Source: Ignavibacteria bacterium CG1_02_37_35 (GTDB lineage: Bacteria > Bacteroidota > Ignavibacteria > Ignavibacteriales > Ignavibacteriaceae). Taken from it: 41,741 nucleotides of DNA. Below the pieces are notes generated by a model. It worked only from the letters and a program-made list of their open reading frames with translations, was not told the DNA's origin and searched no databases. The position numbers were made by a program, and so were the translations under genes. Location: the NCBI GenBank assembly GCA_001871325.1, contig MNVA01000050.1:1-41741 (forward strand), in the 5' to 3' direction. Of the stretch, positions 15,012 to 23,337 are shown piece after piece (positions within the stretch are counted from its first letter, which is position 1; each line of letters opens with the position of its first letter).

Positions 15012-16202
15012 TTATTTCAGAATAGCCACAATCTCTTCTTGCTTTACTCCGCTTGTTTGTTCAACTTTTCCATCAGGATGAATAAAAACATCAATCTCGC
15101 TTCTAATTCCAAAATCACCTGTAAGGTAAATTCCAGGTTCAATAGAAAATGAAGTCGAGGGAAGCAACCTGCGTTCGTCTTTGGTTTCATAATTGTCCAT
15201 ATGAGGACCACTACCATGTAAAGTTGTGGTTATTGAATGTCCGGTTCTGTGAATGAAAAATTTCCCATAACCGGCATCTTCTATCACTTTACGGGAAGCA
15301 TCATCAACTTCAAACCCATAAACAGGCTGATTAACATTGAATCTTTTAACTACAAAGTCGAACGCTGCGTCGCGGGCATTTTTCACGATTTCCCAGATGG
15401 TAATGTACCTTTCCGGCACCTCTTTTCCCACAAAACCTACCCAAGTGATATCCGACCACACCGAGGAATCGTTCTTTCTTTTTGCCCAAAGATCAATAAG
15501 AACGAAATCATTCTCTTTAATCTCTTTGAATGTGGTTTCATCGGGAGCATAATGTGGGTTTGCGCTATTTTCATTTACCCCCACAATTGGTGGAAAATCT
15601 GTTACTAACTTGTTCTTTCGGAATTCTTCCACTATGAATTGTTGTACCGAATATTCGTTTAAAGTGTCCCTAGCTAACACACTAATTTTAATAAAGTTAA
15701 AGGCATCTTTCGCAATTTTCACCAAGGCCTTTGCCACTGGCACATTTTCCGCGTATTGCTCGGGTGACCATAATGCTGTGAATTGTGTTATTAAGTCCGC
15801 TGAGCTAACAACCTGTACTCCAAATGTTTTTATTAGTTCTAAAGTACCAGCATCAACTTTGGATAGATATGGAATCGCATTTAGTGGAGAATACTCCATA
15901 GCGATTGTCTTGCTCCCTGCAAGCGCTTTGCTAAGCTGCTCCCTTAAAGAGTTGTGGCTTGAATAAGATAGTTTTTCTCCAGGCAGATGAGCTAAATTAT
16001 GTTCTTCGATAGCATTTACAATTTTACTGGGATTTCCGGTCTGTGGTATGAAATAAAAAAACCTTCTGGTGAGATGAGATTCTTTTTTTATTCCAAGAAT
16101 TTCTAGAGCAAGATCATTAGAATTGCGGAAATCAAATAATAGCCAACCGTCAATTTTTCTATTTTTTAATATGTGCTGAATTTTAGTGATATTAAGTTCC
16201 AT
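15012..16202 (-). CDS. M24 family metallopeptidase (Xaa-Pro aminopeptidase-like)
   Basis: A 396-aa cytoplasmic protein with a creatinase-like N-terminal domain (1-150) and a C-terminal pita-bread domain. All five metal ligands of the M24 fold are visible: D237 (VLIDLWAK), D251 (SDITWVG), H322 (RTGHSITT), E355 (SIEPGIY) and E369 (IRSEIDVF). The sequence is therefore consistent with an active dimetal peptidase removing an N-terminal residue before proline, though substrate preference within M24B varies. No signal peptide is seen. It is divergent from the 16312 gene, sharing a 109-nt upstream region, and is followed by a hairpin before the peroxiredoxin gene. Confidence 0.88.
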   Translation of the reverse strand: MELNITKIQHILKNRKIDGWLLFDFRNSNDLALEILGIKKESHLTRRFFYFIPQTGNPSKIVNAIEEHNLAHLPGEKLSYSSHNSLREQLSKALAGSKTIAMEYSPLNAIPYLSKVDAGTLELIKTFGVQVVSSADLITQFTALWSPEQYAENVPVAKALVKIAKDAFNFIKISVLARDTLNEYSVQQFIVEEFRKNKLVTDFPPIVGVNENSANPHYAPDETTFKEIKENDFVLIDLWAKRKNDSSVWSDITWVGFVGKEVPERYITIWEIVKNARDAAFDFVVKRFNVNQPVYGFEVDDASRKVIEDAGYGKFFIHRTGHSITTTLHGSGPHMDNYETKDERRLLPSTSFSIEPGIYLTGDFGIRSEIDVFIHPDGKVEQTSGVKQEEIVAILK

Positions 16203-16311
16203 AAGAAACTTCCTCTATTATTTGGGAAATTGTTTATTTTTGTACAGTAATATTCAAAAACAATATAGAAAAACAAAAACAAAATTTGGACGATAGATTT
16301 ATAGTTGAGTT

Positions 16312-17277
16312 ATGATACTTGAAACTTTAGATATAAAACAAAACGACATCTTTATTTATTCTGAAAATAAATTCGATTTGGAGAAGAATTTTCGATTGAT
16401 TAATAAAGATGATCTGGTAAAAAAAGTAGTGCCGATCCATTTTAATGAAGTTTGCAAATATATCAATTCGGCTGATCCAAAATCAGTTATCGTCTACCGG
16501 CTGTTAACGAATCTACCGTCATTTAAAACAGACGTTATTAAATATGGAATGATGATAACTATCAATAATGAATCGGAAGTTATCCATTTTGATCCGGTCT
16601 TTGCCGTCAAAGAATTGGAAGAGTATGTTAAAAGCAACGATATTGTGAATGTCCGGTTTAGGATTCAACAAATCGGGTTGTTGTCTCAAATAAGTAATTT
16701 CGGCAAACCAAACTATACTGAAGTATATGCTTTTGATCTGGAAGTTATAGAAGCAAAATGGCAAAACGATAGAGTCTTTGCAGAACTGATTTTTGCATTC
16801 GACGAGATTGATTTTGATTTAACTCAGGGACAAAACGATGTCCGTAAAATAAGGGTTGAGCCGGTCAGAACAACAAACCGGTTCAAAAAAATTACCGTTG
16901 AAGATGTTAAAAATGATTTGATTGAGGAAGACGTAAACTTTGATGCAGACAAGATGAGGAAGTTGACTTATTTGCCAATGCCCGGGGCGAATAAGGTTTC
17001 TCATCCTCAAAAGGCAATGGCTAAGGACTTTAATAAAAATAGCGAGATTGAGTATGGCAAAAAAGGAGTTGCTGCTCAATCGAACGGAGAAGGGAAAAAG
17101 ACTTTTGCTTCATTTTTGAAAAATGTTAAATCTGATATACCCAAACAGGGCACCTCAGTAGAAAACATAAAAAACAGAGGGAATGTAATTGATCTCTTTA
17201 AATCGTCTCAACATGTCCATCAATATGTTGTTGCGCGTGAGCAAAAGCATATCGTTCTAAAACTAAAAAACGAATAA
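16312..17277 (+). CDS. Hypothetical protein, 321 aa
   Basis: I do not recognise this protein. It has no signal peptide and no membrane helix. Residues 1-190 look like a folded mixed alpha/beta region rich in Ile, Val, Asp and Glu. From about 215 onward it is low in hydrophobics, rich in Lys, Asn and Gly and probably disordered, ending in the basic tail HIVLKLKNE. It is transcribed alone, divergently from the M24 peptidase. A TAnnTTTG-like TATTTTTG lies at 16235-16242, but without a matching upstream box. Codon use and composition resemble the neighbours, and the long open frame with an ATG start makes a real gene likely. The linker-plus-tail layout would fit a protein-binding adaptor, but that is a guess. 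Confidence 0.7.
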   Translation: MILETLDIKQNDIFIYSENKFDLEKNFRLINKDDLVKKVVPIHFNEVCKYINSADPKSVIVYRLLTNLPSFKTDVIKYGMMITINNESEVIHFDPVFAVKELEEYVKSNDIVNVRFRIQQIGLLSQISNFGKPNYTEVYAFDLEVIEAKWQNDRVFAELIFAFDEIDFDLTQGQNDVRKIRVEPVRTTNRFKKITVEDVKNDLIEEDVNFDADKMRKLTYLPMPGANKVSHPQKAMAKDFNKNSEIEYGKKGVAAQSNGEGKKTFASFLKNVKSDIPKQGTSVENIKNRGNVIDLFKSSQHVHQYVVAREQKHIVLKLKNE

Positions 17278-17635
17278 ACCGGGAAAAATTTTCTGCATAA
17301 CTTTTTTTCTGCACTTGCTTCTTTGGAAGAAATCAGACAAATCATCTCATGAATGTTTTTTTTTATTCTAATAGAATCTTCAATTTCGATTGAGGAAGAA
17401 GCATTGAAGACGCAAATAATTCTTTTTCTCTAAGAGTCTTCGGAAAGCAGCCCCAAGTTACCGGCAGATATGGGTATAATTAAATAGATTGATCGGGCAT
17501 TCTTCACTGTGAATGTGGTGTTAATAAATCGGCACATCTCTTCTTCGAGGTAGGCAGCAGAGAGATAGTTCTTGGAACACCTTCGCTTGCATCAGATTTG
17601 ATGATTTGAATCTTAAATCCAATCAGTTTGTAAAA
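17278..17635. other. Intergenic stretch between convergent genes
   Basis: About 358 nt with no ORF I can support in six frames. It contains the palindrome ATTCTA-A-TAGAAT (17364-17376), immediately followed by an 8-bp hairpin with a TTCG loop (17377-17384 and 17389-17396, one G-U). Neither is followed by a T tract in the direction that would terminate a flanking gene. A run of Ts at about 17355-17363 lies before them. Confidence 0.5.
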
Positions 17636-18790
17636 TCATAATGTCGTATCCGAAATAATTTCATCAAAGAGTTGGGCGATAGATGAAAATTGGTTCTGCG
17701 AAATTCGTTCGCTAATATTCTCGCTGAAGTTCACACTCTTTTGCAATGCATAAAATTCTAAAACACCATCAGAAATAGCTTTTGGAGATTCAGGCTCAAC
17801 TATAATCCCGGTTTTTTTATCATCAATAAATTCAGCCAAACCTCCAACGTTTGTAGCCAAAACCGGTTTGTGAAAAGCGTAAGCAACATTAAGAATGGCG
17901 CTTTGAGTAGCGCTACGGTAGGGAAGAATAACTAGATCTGAAGCTGAATAATATTTAGCGACATCTTCATTTGCAACAAATTTATTTTCCATTTTAACAT
18001 AGCTCGATAAGCGCAACCCTCGGACAATATTTTCATAGATAGAAAATTTCTCGTACGATTCACCGACAACGAGTAGTTTTATATTTGGAATTTTTCTTAC
18101 CAATTCCGGCATAGCCTGCAAAAGAATATCAAGCCCTTTGTAATGGCGAATGTACCCGAAGAACAGCAGCACAAAATCTTCAGCAGAAAAAGAAAACTCT
18201 TTTTTAGAGGAACTACTTCCCGTTGTAGAGAGATCATAGCAGTCAAAAATCGGCAGTTCAGAACGATAGACTTTTCTTTTTCCGGAAATGGTTCTTAAAT
18301 CTTTTTCAACTATTTCAGAAAGTGCAAGAAATGAGGAGGCTTTGGATAATCCGAATTTAGACAACAGCCGATCAATTAAATGACCTTCATGTGAAAGAAA
18401 ATTCTCCGTAATAAAAAGGATATTCTTGTGAAATTTTTTGCCTAATAAAAAAGATATTGAAAAATGGCAGAAAGAAAAAAACGGATGCCACCAATCAAAT
18501 ACAACTAGATCAGGTCCAATTTCTTTGATCCTTCCGGCTGTTTTAAACCATGAAATAGGGGAAATTGAATTTACGATTCTTTCACTTTTGCCCGGTTTGA
18601 GCGTTACGCTGCTTTTATCATATTGGGTCGTTCCGGGGAATAACAAAGACGGGTAAAGAAGCGTATAATTTAGAATAGTTACATCGAAGTGATTGGATAA
18701 TTTATCGTAAAGATGTCCGATGAAAATAGAGGGACCACCCCGATAAGGATAAGCAGGCCCTATGAAAACGATCTTCTTCTTTTTTATCAT
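17636..18790 (-). CDS. Glycosyltransferase, GT4 family
   Basis: A 384-aa GT-B fold glycosyltransferase. The N-terminal domain opens KKKIVFIGPAYPYRGGPS, with the glycine-rich acceptor-side loop. The C-terminal domain has FFGYIRHYKGLDILLQAM, VVGES and LVILPYRSATQSAILNVAY, then KPVLATNVGGLAEFI. In the donor-binding E-x7-E region the first acidic residue appears as Q (ATQSA), a common variant in this branch. It probably transfers a nucleotide-activated sugar in polysaccharide or glycolipid synthesis, acting at the inner face of the membrane. There are no other sugar genes nearby, so the product cannot be predicted. A perfect 12-bp hairpin separates it from the serine hydrolase gene. Confidence 0.85.
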   Translation of the reverse strand: MIKKKKIVFIGPAYPYRGGPSIFIGHLYDKLSNHFDVTILNYTLLYPSLLFPGTTQYDKSSVTLKPGKSERIVNSISPISWFKTAGRIKEIGPDLVVFDWWHPFFSFCHFSISFLLGKKFHKNILFITENFLSHEGHLIDRLLSKFGLSKASSFLALSEIVEKDLRTISGKRKVYRSELPIFDCYDLSTTGSSSSKKEFSFSAEDFVLLFFGYIRHYKGLDILLQAMPELVRKIPNIKLLVVGESYEKFSIYENIVRGLRLSSYVKMENKFVANEDVAKYYSASDLVILPYRSATQSAILNVAYAFHKPVLATNVGGLAEFIDDKKTGIIVEPESPKAISDGVLEFYALQKSVNFSENISERISQNQFSSIAQLFDEIISDTTL

Positions 18791-18820
18791 TTTAAGTTTT
18801 GAATTTCTTACTTCAAATTA

Positions 18821-18856
18821 AAGAATTATTCGAGGCGTGATTACCGAATAATTCTT
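18821..18856 (-). terminator. 12-bp hairpin between serine hydrolase and GT4 genes
   Basis: AAGAATTATTCG (18821-18832) and CGAATAATTCTT (18845-18856) form a perfect 12-bp inverted repeat with a 12-nt loop. On the minus strand it follows the serine hydrolase stop by about 33 nt and is followed by TTTAATTT after the A-T-rich stem, a moderate intrinsic terminator. Confidence 0.5.
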
Positions 18857-18889
18857 CCCTTGATTAGTTGTTATGTACAGAATAAAAAG

Positions 18890-20326
18890 TCATCTCTGAT
18901 CTCCTTCAATTTTTAAAATCAGCGACTGAATATTAGCATCATTTGGCTTAAGTTTTTGAGCTTTTTTTAAATTTCGTAGCGCTAATCCTTTATTCCCTTC
19001 AAGGCTAAACGCTTCGCCCAGTGCGGCAAAACCATCTGAAAAAGTGCTGTCGGTTTCCGTTACTTTTGTGAAAAAAAGTATCGCCTCTTTAATTCTGTGA
19101 GCCACGAGCAAATCAGATCCAAAATCTTTAATCTCACTGTTCAACAAGTTAAAATTACTATCTTTTTTAGTCTCGATACTCCTCCAAAATGATATCGCCG
19201 AATCAATTGAAACGGCTGTTGTAATTTTGGTTAGTGTATCGCTCAACGAATATTTTGGAAATGCAACATTTTCACCGGTATAAAGAGCAGCAATTTCCCC
19301 GGCAACATTAAGAAGATTTCTATCTCTGCAATTAATAAAATGTACTGAAGCTAAATTGAGATCCGGATAGCAAATAAAGTGCGAAACGAATCCGGTTCCA
19401 CCGCCGCCATGCCCGTAAAACTTTCTTCCATATTTATCAACTCCAAAATCCAATCCCAACCCATATTGAATTTTTTTCCCACTGGCTAATACTGTTTCGG
19501 TGAGCATGATATCCAGTGTTTCTTTTTTTATCAATTTATGTTGCATAAGCCCGTTACTAAATTTCAGTAAATCTTCTACAGTTGAGAGAATTCCCCCGCC
19601 CGGTAATTTAATTGACAAGTCCGCTAACGGCGCATTCTCAAAAGCTCTGAAAGAGTTTTTTTCATATCCACTCGTGCGATTAGGTATAATTCTGTTGTGG
19701 TAGTCAAGTTTGGTCGAATTCATGCCCACAACATTAAAAATGTTTTTTTGAAGATATTCTTCAAAAGATGAATTTGAAACTTGCTCGACTATTCCTGCTA
19801 AAAGATCATATGCTAAAGTGGAATACAAATATTTAGTTCCCGGTTGATGTTTAAGGGAGTCCTTTGCGACATACAGTACTGCCTCTCGAACTGATCCGAA
19901 ATTAAGTTTGCTATTAAACTCTTCCTCATTGTTATAGGAACGTATTCCTGAAGTATGGTTTAAGAGTTGCCGAACGGTGAACACCCATTTTTTTTTAGGA
20001 ATAAAGGGAAGGTAATATCTAGCATTACTATCAAGATTTATTTTCCCTTGTTCAACGAGCTGCATCACGGCAACGGCAGTAATTGATTTTGAGATGGATG
20101 CAATGCGGTTCAATGAATTTTTTGTTACCGGGACATTATTTTCTAAATCAGCGGTTCCCGTATAATTCGTCCAAATGATTTTATTGTTTTCCATTAAGCC
20201 TGCCGAAAGGGAAGGGAGCGAATTCTTCTTAACGTATTCCTTGCAATAACGATCCAGTTTATTTAGAGAATTCTGTGAAAAAGTAACGATTGAAAAGAGA
20301 AGGGATAATATGATTGTTTTTTTCAT
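18890..20326 (-). CDS. Exported serine hydrolase (class C beta-lactamase-like) with TPR-like tail
   Basis: A 478-aa protein. Residues 1-18 are a signal peptide (ending TFSQ). The beta-lactamase-related domain (20-340) has S77-I-S-K80 in ASISKSITA as the SxxK nucleophile motif, Y168-S-T in place of the usual YxN, and GHGGGG as the KTG-equivalent motif. The last 100 residues contain two TPR-like helical repeats (AHRIKEAILFF... and DGFAALGEAFSLEGN...). This layout, a PBP4*/esterase-like hydrolase with a TPR tail, is frequent in Bacteroidota. It may be a D-alanyl peptidase or esterase; the family name alone does not imply beta-lactam resistance. It is transcribed alone, 70 nt after clpP on the same strand with a hairpin between. 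Confidence 0.88.
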   Translation of the reverse strand: MKKTIILSLLFSIVTFSQNSLNKLDRYCKEYVKKNSLPSLSAGLMENNKIIWTNYTGTADLENNVPVTKNSLNRIASISKSITAVAVMQLVEQGKINLDSNARYYLPFIPKKKWVFTVRQLLNHTSGIRSYNNEEEFNSKLNFGSVREAVLYVAKDSLKHQPGTKYLYSTLAYDLLAGIVEQVSNSSFEEYLQKNIFNVVGMNSTKLDYHNRIIPNRTSGYEKNSFRAFENAPLADLSIKLPGGGILSTVEDLLKFSNGLMQHKLIKKETLDIMLTETVLASGKKIQYGLGLDFGVDKYGRKFYGHGGGGTGFVSHFICYPDLNLASVHFINCRDRNLLNVAGEIAALYTGENVAFPKYSLSDTLTKITTAVSIDSAISFWRSIETKKDSNFNLLNSEIKDFGSDLLVAHRIKEAILFFTKVTETDSTFSDGFAALGEAFSLEGNKGLALRNLKKAQKLKPNDANIQSLILKIEGDQR

Positions 20327-20353
20327 GGTAAATTATTTTTCGGAGATAAAGGA

Positions 20354-20387
20354 AAGCCTGTTTAACTTATTGTAGGTGAACAGGCTT
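20354..20387 (-). terminator. Hairpin downstream of clpP
   Basis: AAGCCTGTT (20354-20362) and AACAGGCTT (20379-20387) form a perfect 9-bp stem with a 16-nt loop, 9 nt after the clpP stop on the minus strand. It is followed by TTCCTTTAT, a weak U tract. It probably marks the end of the tRNA-tig-clpP transcript. Confidence 0.5.
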
Positions 20388-20395
20388 AATGAAAT

Positions 20396-21007
20396 TTAGG
20401 GTCTTTTTTCTAAAATATTGTCAATAATATTGTAGGTCTTAGCTTCTTCGGCGGATAGAAAATAGTCTCTGTCACAATCTTTTGTGATTTGTTCGATTGA
20501 TTTACCTGTGTGAGCAGCTAAAATATTGTATAACGATTCGCGAGTTTTAATCATTTCTTTTGCGTGAATTTCGATATCGGTAGTCTGACCCTGTAAACCG
20601 CCAACCCATGGTTGATGTATCAATATTCTTGAATTAGGAAGGGAAGTCCTTTTTCCCGCTTGACCACCGGCTAATAATATAGCCCCCATACTTGCCGCCA
20701 TGCCAACGCAAATTGTAGAAACTTCCGGTTTAATATATTTCATTGTATCGTAAATTGCTAAACCGGCAGATACGCTCCCACCAGGTGAATTAATATAAAG
20801 AAAAATATCTTTTTGAGAATCCTCAGCCTCAAGAAAAATCAATTGGGCTATTGTTAAACTTGCAACATGATCGTCTATTGCGGTTCCAAGGAAAATAATT
20901 CTCTCGCGTAAAAGTCGGGAATAGATATCCATTCCGCGTTCACCGCGCCCGGTTTGTTCTATAACGTAAGGAACTAATTGATTATATATTTCAATGTTTT
21001 TCTGCAT
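20396..21007 (-). CDS. clpP: ATP-dependent Clp protease proteolytic subunit
   Basis: A 203-aa ClpP, the barrel-forming serine protease that degrades substrates unfolded by ClpX or ClpA/C. The catalytic triad is S106 (VGMAASMGA), H131 (ILIHQPW) and D181 ([11 protein letters not shown]), and the family block [17 protein letters not shown] is intact. I chose the ATG at 21007, with GAAGGAAG upstream, over an ATG 36 nt earlier that would add an arginine-rich extension atypical of ClpP. The gene overlaps the end of tig by 17 nt, so it is translationally coupled. The order tig-clpP is conserved in many bacteria, usually followed by clpX. Here clpX does not follow; a serine hydrolase does. Confidence 0.95.
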   Translation of the reverse strand: MQKNIEIYNQLVPYVIEQTGRGERGMDIYSRLLRERIIFLGTAIDDHVASLTIAQLIFLEAEDSQKDIFLYINSPGGSVSAGLAIYDTMKYIKPEVSTICVGMAASMGAILLAGGQAGKRTSLPNSRILIHQPWVGGLQGQTTDIEIHAKEMIKTRESLYNILAAHTGKSIEQITKDCDRDYFLSAEEAKTYNIIDNILEKRP

Positions 21008-22307
21008 GGACTTCTTCCTTCTGCGAAAAGACTTCGGGGTCAATTCGTTTTATTGTATTTGATTTTTTTAGAAAAGAATAGAACTCGTTCATTAAAAGCC
21101 TGTTTTTCATTTCATCGGATTGGTAGTGTTTAAGAAGTATATCAGCCGAAACCCCCATTTTTTCTGCGTTTTCTTCGGACAGTTCCTTCAAGCGTTCATC
21201 CGACAAAAGAATGTTTTCTTTTTCAATTATTTTATCTTTTAGCAGAATCCATTTTACCGAATTCTCAGCTTTCAACGCCAATTTTTCTCGAATTACTTCC
21301 GGGTTAACCTTCTTCTTTTTCTTTTTATAATTATCAATTTCATCTTTAACCAGATGATCTAAATAATTTTTGATGAAAACCTTAGGAGGAGAAAAGCTGT
21401 TGTTTTTAAGAACCGCCTGTTCAAGTTTTAATTCCGCCATGTCGTTGGTACTCGATTCATAATAGGAAAGGAGATCTTTTTGGATGTTCTCACGCAGCTC
21501 TGCTTCGGTTGTAATTTTATCGTGTGTAACTTTTTTTAAGAATTCTTCGTTCAATTCCGGGTAAACAATTTTCTGAATATTTTTAATGACTACCGAGTAG
21601 AAAATCTTTTTGTGCTCATGGGGAACATCGTCATGATGTTCGTGGGCTTCATCAAAGGAGAAAGAGAAGGTATCGCCAATATGTTTGTTTAATGCGTTAT
21701 CGAAAATCTCTTTATTTATATTCTTATTTGTTAGATTAATTTTATAATCGGATTCCATCTTGATCCCTGTTGAAACGCCATTTTCATCAGCGGTAAAAAT
21801 ATCGGCGGTGAGAAGATATTTTGCATCTTCAACAGTTTCAGCATCTTCATAGGTTGCATTAGCTTCTAATAACCTGGTTACTTCACTTTCAATTTCTGCA
21901 TCGGTTACTTTATAATCCGGGACTTCAATCTCTAACCCTGAGTAACCTTGTGGTTCAATTTTAGGGAAAATTTCATAACTAACTTTGAAAGTAAGTTTTT
22001 CATTCGGCTTAAAATCAATATCCGTTAATGCCGGTTCATTGATCGGTTTTAAGTTTTGTTCTTTTTCAATCTGCCAGAACAACTTGTTTGCAACTTTTTC
22101 AGCGGCGGTATATTCCAGAGAATCACCATATATTCTTTTGATAACTGCCGGGGGAACCTTTCCCTTTCTAAAACCATCAATTTGAATTGATTTCATCTGT
22201 TTTTGAACGTTCTCATCCAATAAACTTTTAATGTCGTCATACGCCGCAATAACTTCCAGCTCATTTACAGATTCACTTATGACATTTATTTTCGTTTCCA
22301 AACTCAC
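20991..22307 (-). CDS. tig: Trigger factor
   Basis: A 438-aa ribosome-associated chaperone that meets nascent chains at the tunnel exit. The N-terminal ribosome-binding domain has the signature GFRKGKVPP (45-53). The middle FKBP-like region contains an unusual histidine-rich stretch at 222-232 ([11 protein letters not shown]). The C-terminal helical arms run from about 260 to 420. The frame opens at GTG (22307); a TTG two codons later (22301) is better spaced from GAGGTGAG and is an alternative start. No ATG lies before the ribosome-binding motif. Only 20 nt separate it from the 3' end of the tRNA-Leu gene, and it shares its promoter, so the mRNA probably arises by tRNA processing. Confidence 0.94.
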   Translation of the reverse strand: MSLETKINVISESVNELEVIAAYDDIKSLLDENVQKQMKSIQIDGFRKGKVPPAVIKRIYGDSLEYTAAEKVANKLFWQIEKEQNLKPINEPALTDIDFKPNEKLTFKVSYEIFPKIEPQGYSGLEIEVPDYKVTDAEIESEVTRLLEANATYEDAETVEDAKYLLTADIFTADENGVSTGIKMESDYKINLTNKNINKEIFDNALNKHIGDTFSFSFDEAHEHHDDVPHEHKKIFYSVVIKNIQKIVYPELNEEFLKKVTHDKITTEAELRENIQKDLLSYYESSTNDMAELKLEQAVLKNNSFSPPKVFIKNYLDHLVKDEIDNYKKKKKKVNPEVIREKLALKAENSVKWILLKDKIIEKENILLSDERLKELSEENAEKMGVSADILLKHYQSDEMKNRLLMNEFYSFLKKSNTIKRIDPEVFSQKEEVHAEKH

Positions 22308-22327
22308 CTCAAATTAAATAAAAATTG

Positions 22328-22410
22328 TGCGAAAGGGGGGACTCGAACCCCCACATCTTTCGATACTAGATCCTAAGTCTAGCGCGGCTGCCAATTACGC
22401 CACTTTCGCA
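22328..22410 (-). tRNA. tRNA-Leu (anticodon UAG)
   Basis: An 83-nt cloverleaf on the minus strand. The acceptor stem is TGCGAAA/TTTCGCA. The anticodon stem CTAGA/TCTAG encloses the loop CTTAGGA, with TAG as the anticodon, reading CUN leucine codons. A class II variable arm (TATC-GAAA-GATG) follows, then a T arm with GGTTCGAGTCC. The CCA tail is not encoded, in keeping with a need for the CCA-adding enzyme at 28740. Confidence 0.95.
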
Positions 22411-22443
22411 GAAAACCTGTGATAATTCTTTTAATTGCTAAAA

Positions 22444-22474
22444 CAAATATAAACCGGAACAAAAACTTTAGCAA
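22444..22474 (-). promoter_or_regulatory. Promoter of tRNA-Leu - tig - clpP
   Basis: On the minus strand, TTGCTA (22474-22469), a 17-nt spacer and TATATTTG (22451-22444) fit the Bacteroidetes TTG...TAnnTTTG promoter. The predicted start lies about 27-30 nt before the tRNA 5' end, a normal precursor leader. Confidence 0.72.
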
Positions 22475-22548
22475 ATATCTTGCCAAGGCATTATCTTTTA
22501 AACGCTGATTATCGCAATTAATTAATAAAACTCTGAATAAATTTTTAT

Positions 22549-22563
22549 TACATTTGTAATGTA
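22549..22563 (+). promoter_or_regulatory. Promoter element with overlapping palindrome before PP2C gene
   Basis: TACATTTG (22549-22556) matches TAnnTTTG, 38 nt before the ATG at 22594. It is embedded in a perfect palindrome TACATT-TGT-AATGTA (22549-22563), so a dimeric repressor could sit on the promoter. No clear TTG box is found upstream. Confidence 0.4.
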
Positions 22564-22593
22564 TTTTCTCATTAACATCATTTTAGATATTAC

Positions 22594-23322
22594 ATGGTTG
22601 TAAACTATATTTTTGCTTCGCATCTCGGGAAAAGAAGAGCGGTTAACGAAGATTCCGTTGATGTTTTTAACCTTGAAGAAGGTCTGCTTTCTGTTGTCTG
22701 CGATGGTTTAGGTGGAAATCGTGCCGGCGATGTTGCCTCAAAAACCGCTGTTCAGAGAATTCACAAATATTTCCTTGAAAATCCCCAATTGGATCACTTG
22801 ACTAAAATGAAAAATGCCCTTACAGATGCTAATACAACTCTTTTACAGATGGGGAGTGACTCAGGGCAATACAAAGGGATGGCAACTACTGCTGTTGTAG
22901 TTTTTATAGCCGGAAATACGGTTTACTGGGGTCATATTGGTGATTCCCGCATTTATCTTTTAAAAGATGGAAAATTAAAGCAAGTAACTAAAGACCATTC
23001 ACTCGTTCAAAAAATGGTTGATAACGGGCTTATTACCTCAAGACAAGCTGAAAAACACCCGCATAGGAACATTATTGTAAAAGCATTGGGTGAGGAAAAA
23101 GATTGTCAACCGGATTGTGATTACTTTTATCTTCAAGATGATCAACAATTTAAACTCCTCCTCTGCACTGATGGTCTTTGCGGAGTATTGAGTTTTAATG
23201 AAATAGTTAAGATTTTATCGAACGGAGAAAATCTTGAAGAAATATCTGAAAAATTTTTCCATGATGTGGAAGAATCCGGTTCTCCCGATAATTTTTCTTA
23301 TATAATAATTAAAAACAATTAA
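22594..23322 (+). CDS. PP2C-type Ser/Thr phosphatase
   Basis: A 242-aa PPM/PP2C phosphatase of the bacterial Stp/PstP type, which reverses phosphorylation by the partner kinase. The metal-binding motifs are in order: NEDS (18-21), CDGLGGNRAGD (36-46), a central GHIGDSRIYLL, CTDGL and a late SPDNFS. All expected Asp ligands are present, so it should be active with Mn or Mg. It has no signal peptide or TM helix and is cytoplasmic. It is 15 nt upstream of the kinase gene, the classic phosphatase-kinase pair, and leads the five-gene run to 30134. Confidence 0.92.
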   Translation: MVVNYIFASHLGKRRAVNEDSVDVFNLEEGLLSVVCDGLGGNRAGDVASKTAVQRIHKYFLENPQLDHLTKMKNALTDANTTLLQMGSDSGQYKGMATTAVVVFIAGNTVYWGHIGDSRIYLLKDGKLKQVTKDHSLVQKMVDNGLITSRQAEKHPHRNIIVKALGEEKDCQPDCDYFYLQDDQQFKLLLCTDGLCGVLSFNEIVKILSNGENLEEISEKFFHDVEESGSPDNFSYIIIKNN

Positions 23323-23337
23323 AAAGTTGAAGTCAAA

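Noticed and set aside
18890-20326. Beta-lactamase resistance gene
   Set aside because: Only the general serine-hydrolase fold is supported; the YxN motif is changed and a TPR tail is present, as in esterase or peptidase relatives.
21008-21043. Longer clpP start with arginine-rich extension
   Set aside because: The extension lies within tig, is not typical of ClpP, and the ATG at 21007 has a good ribosome binding site.
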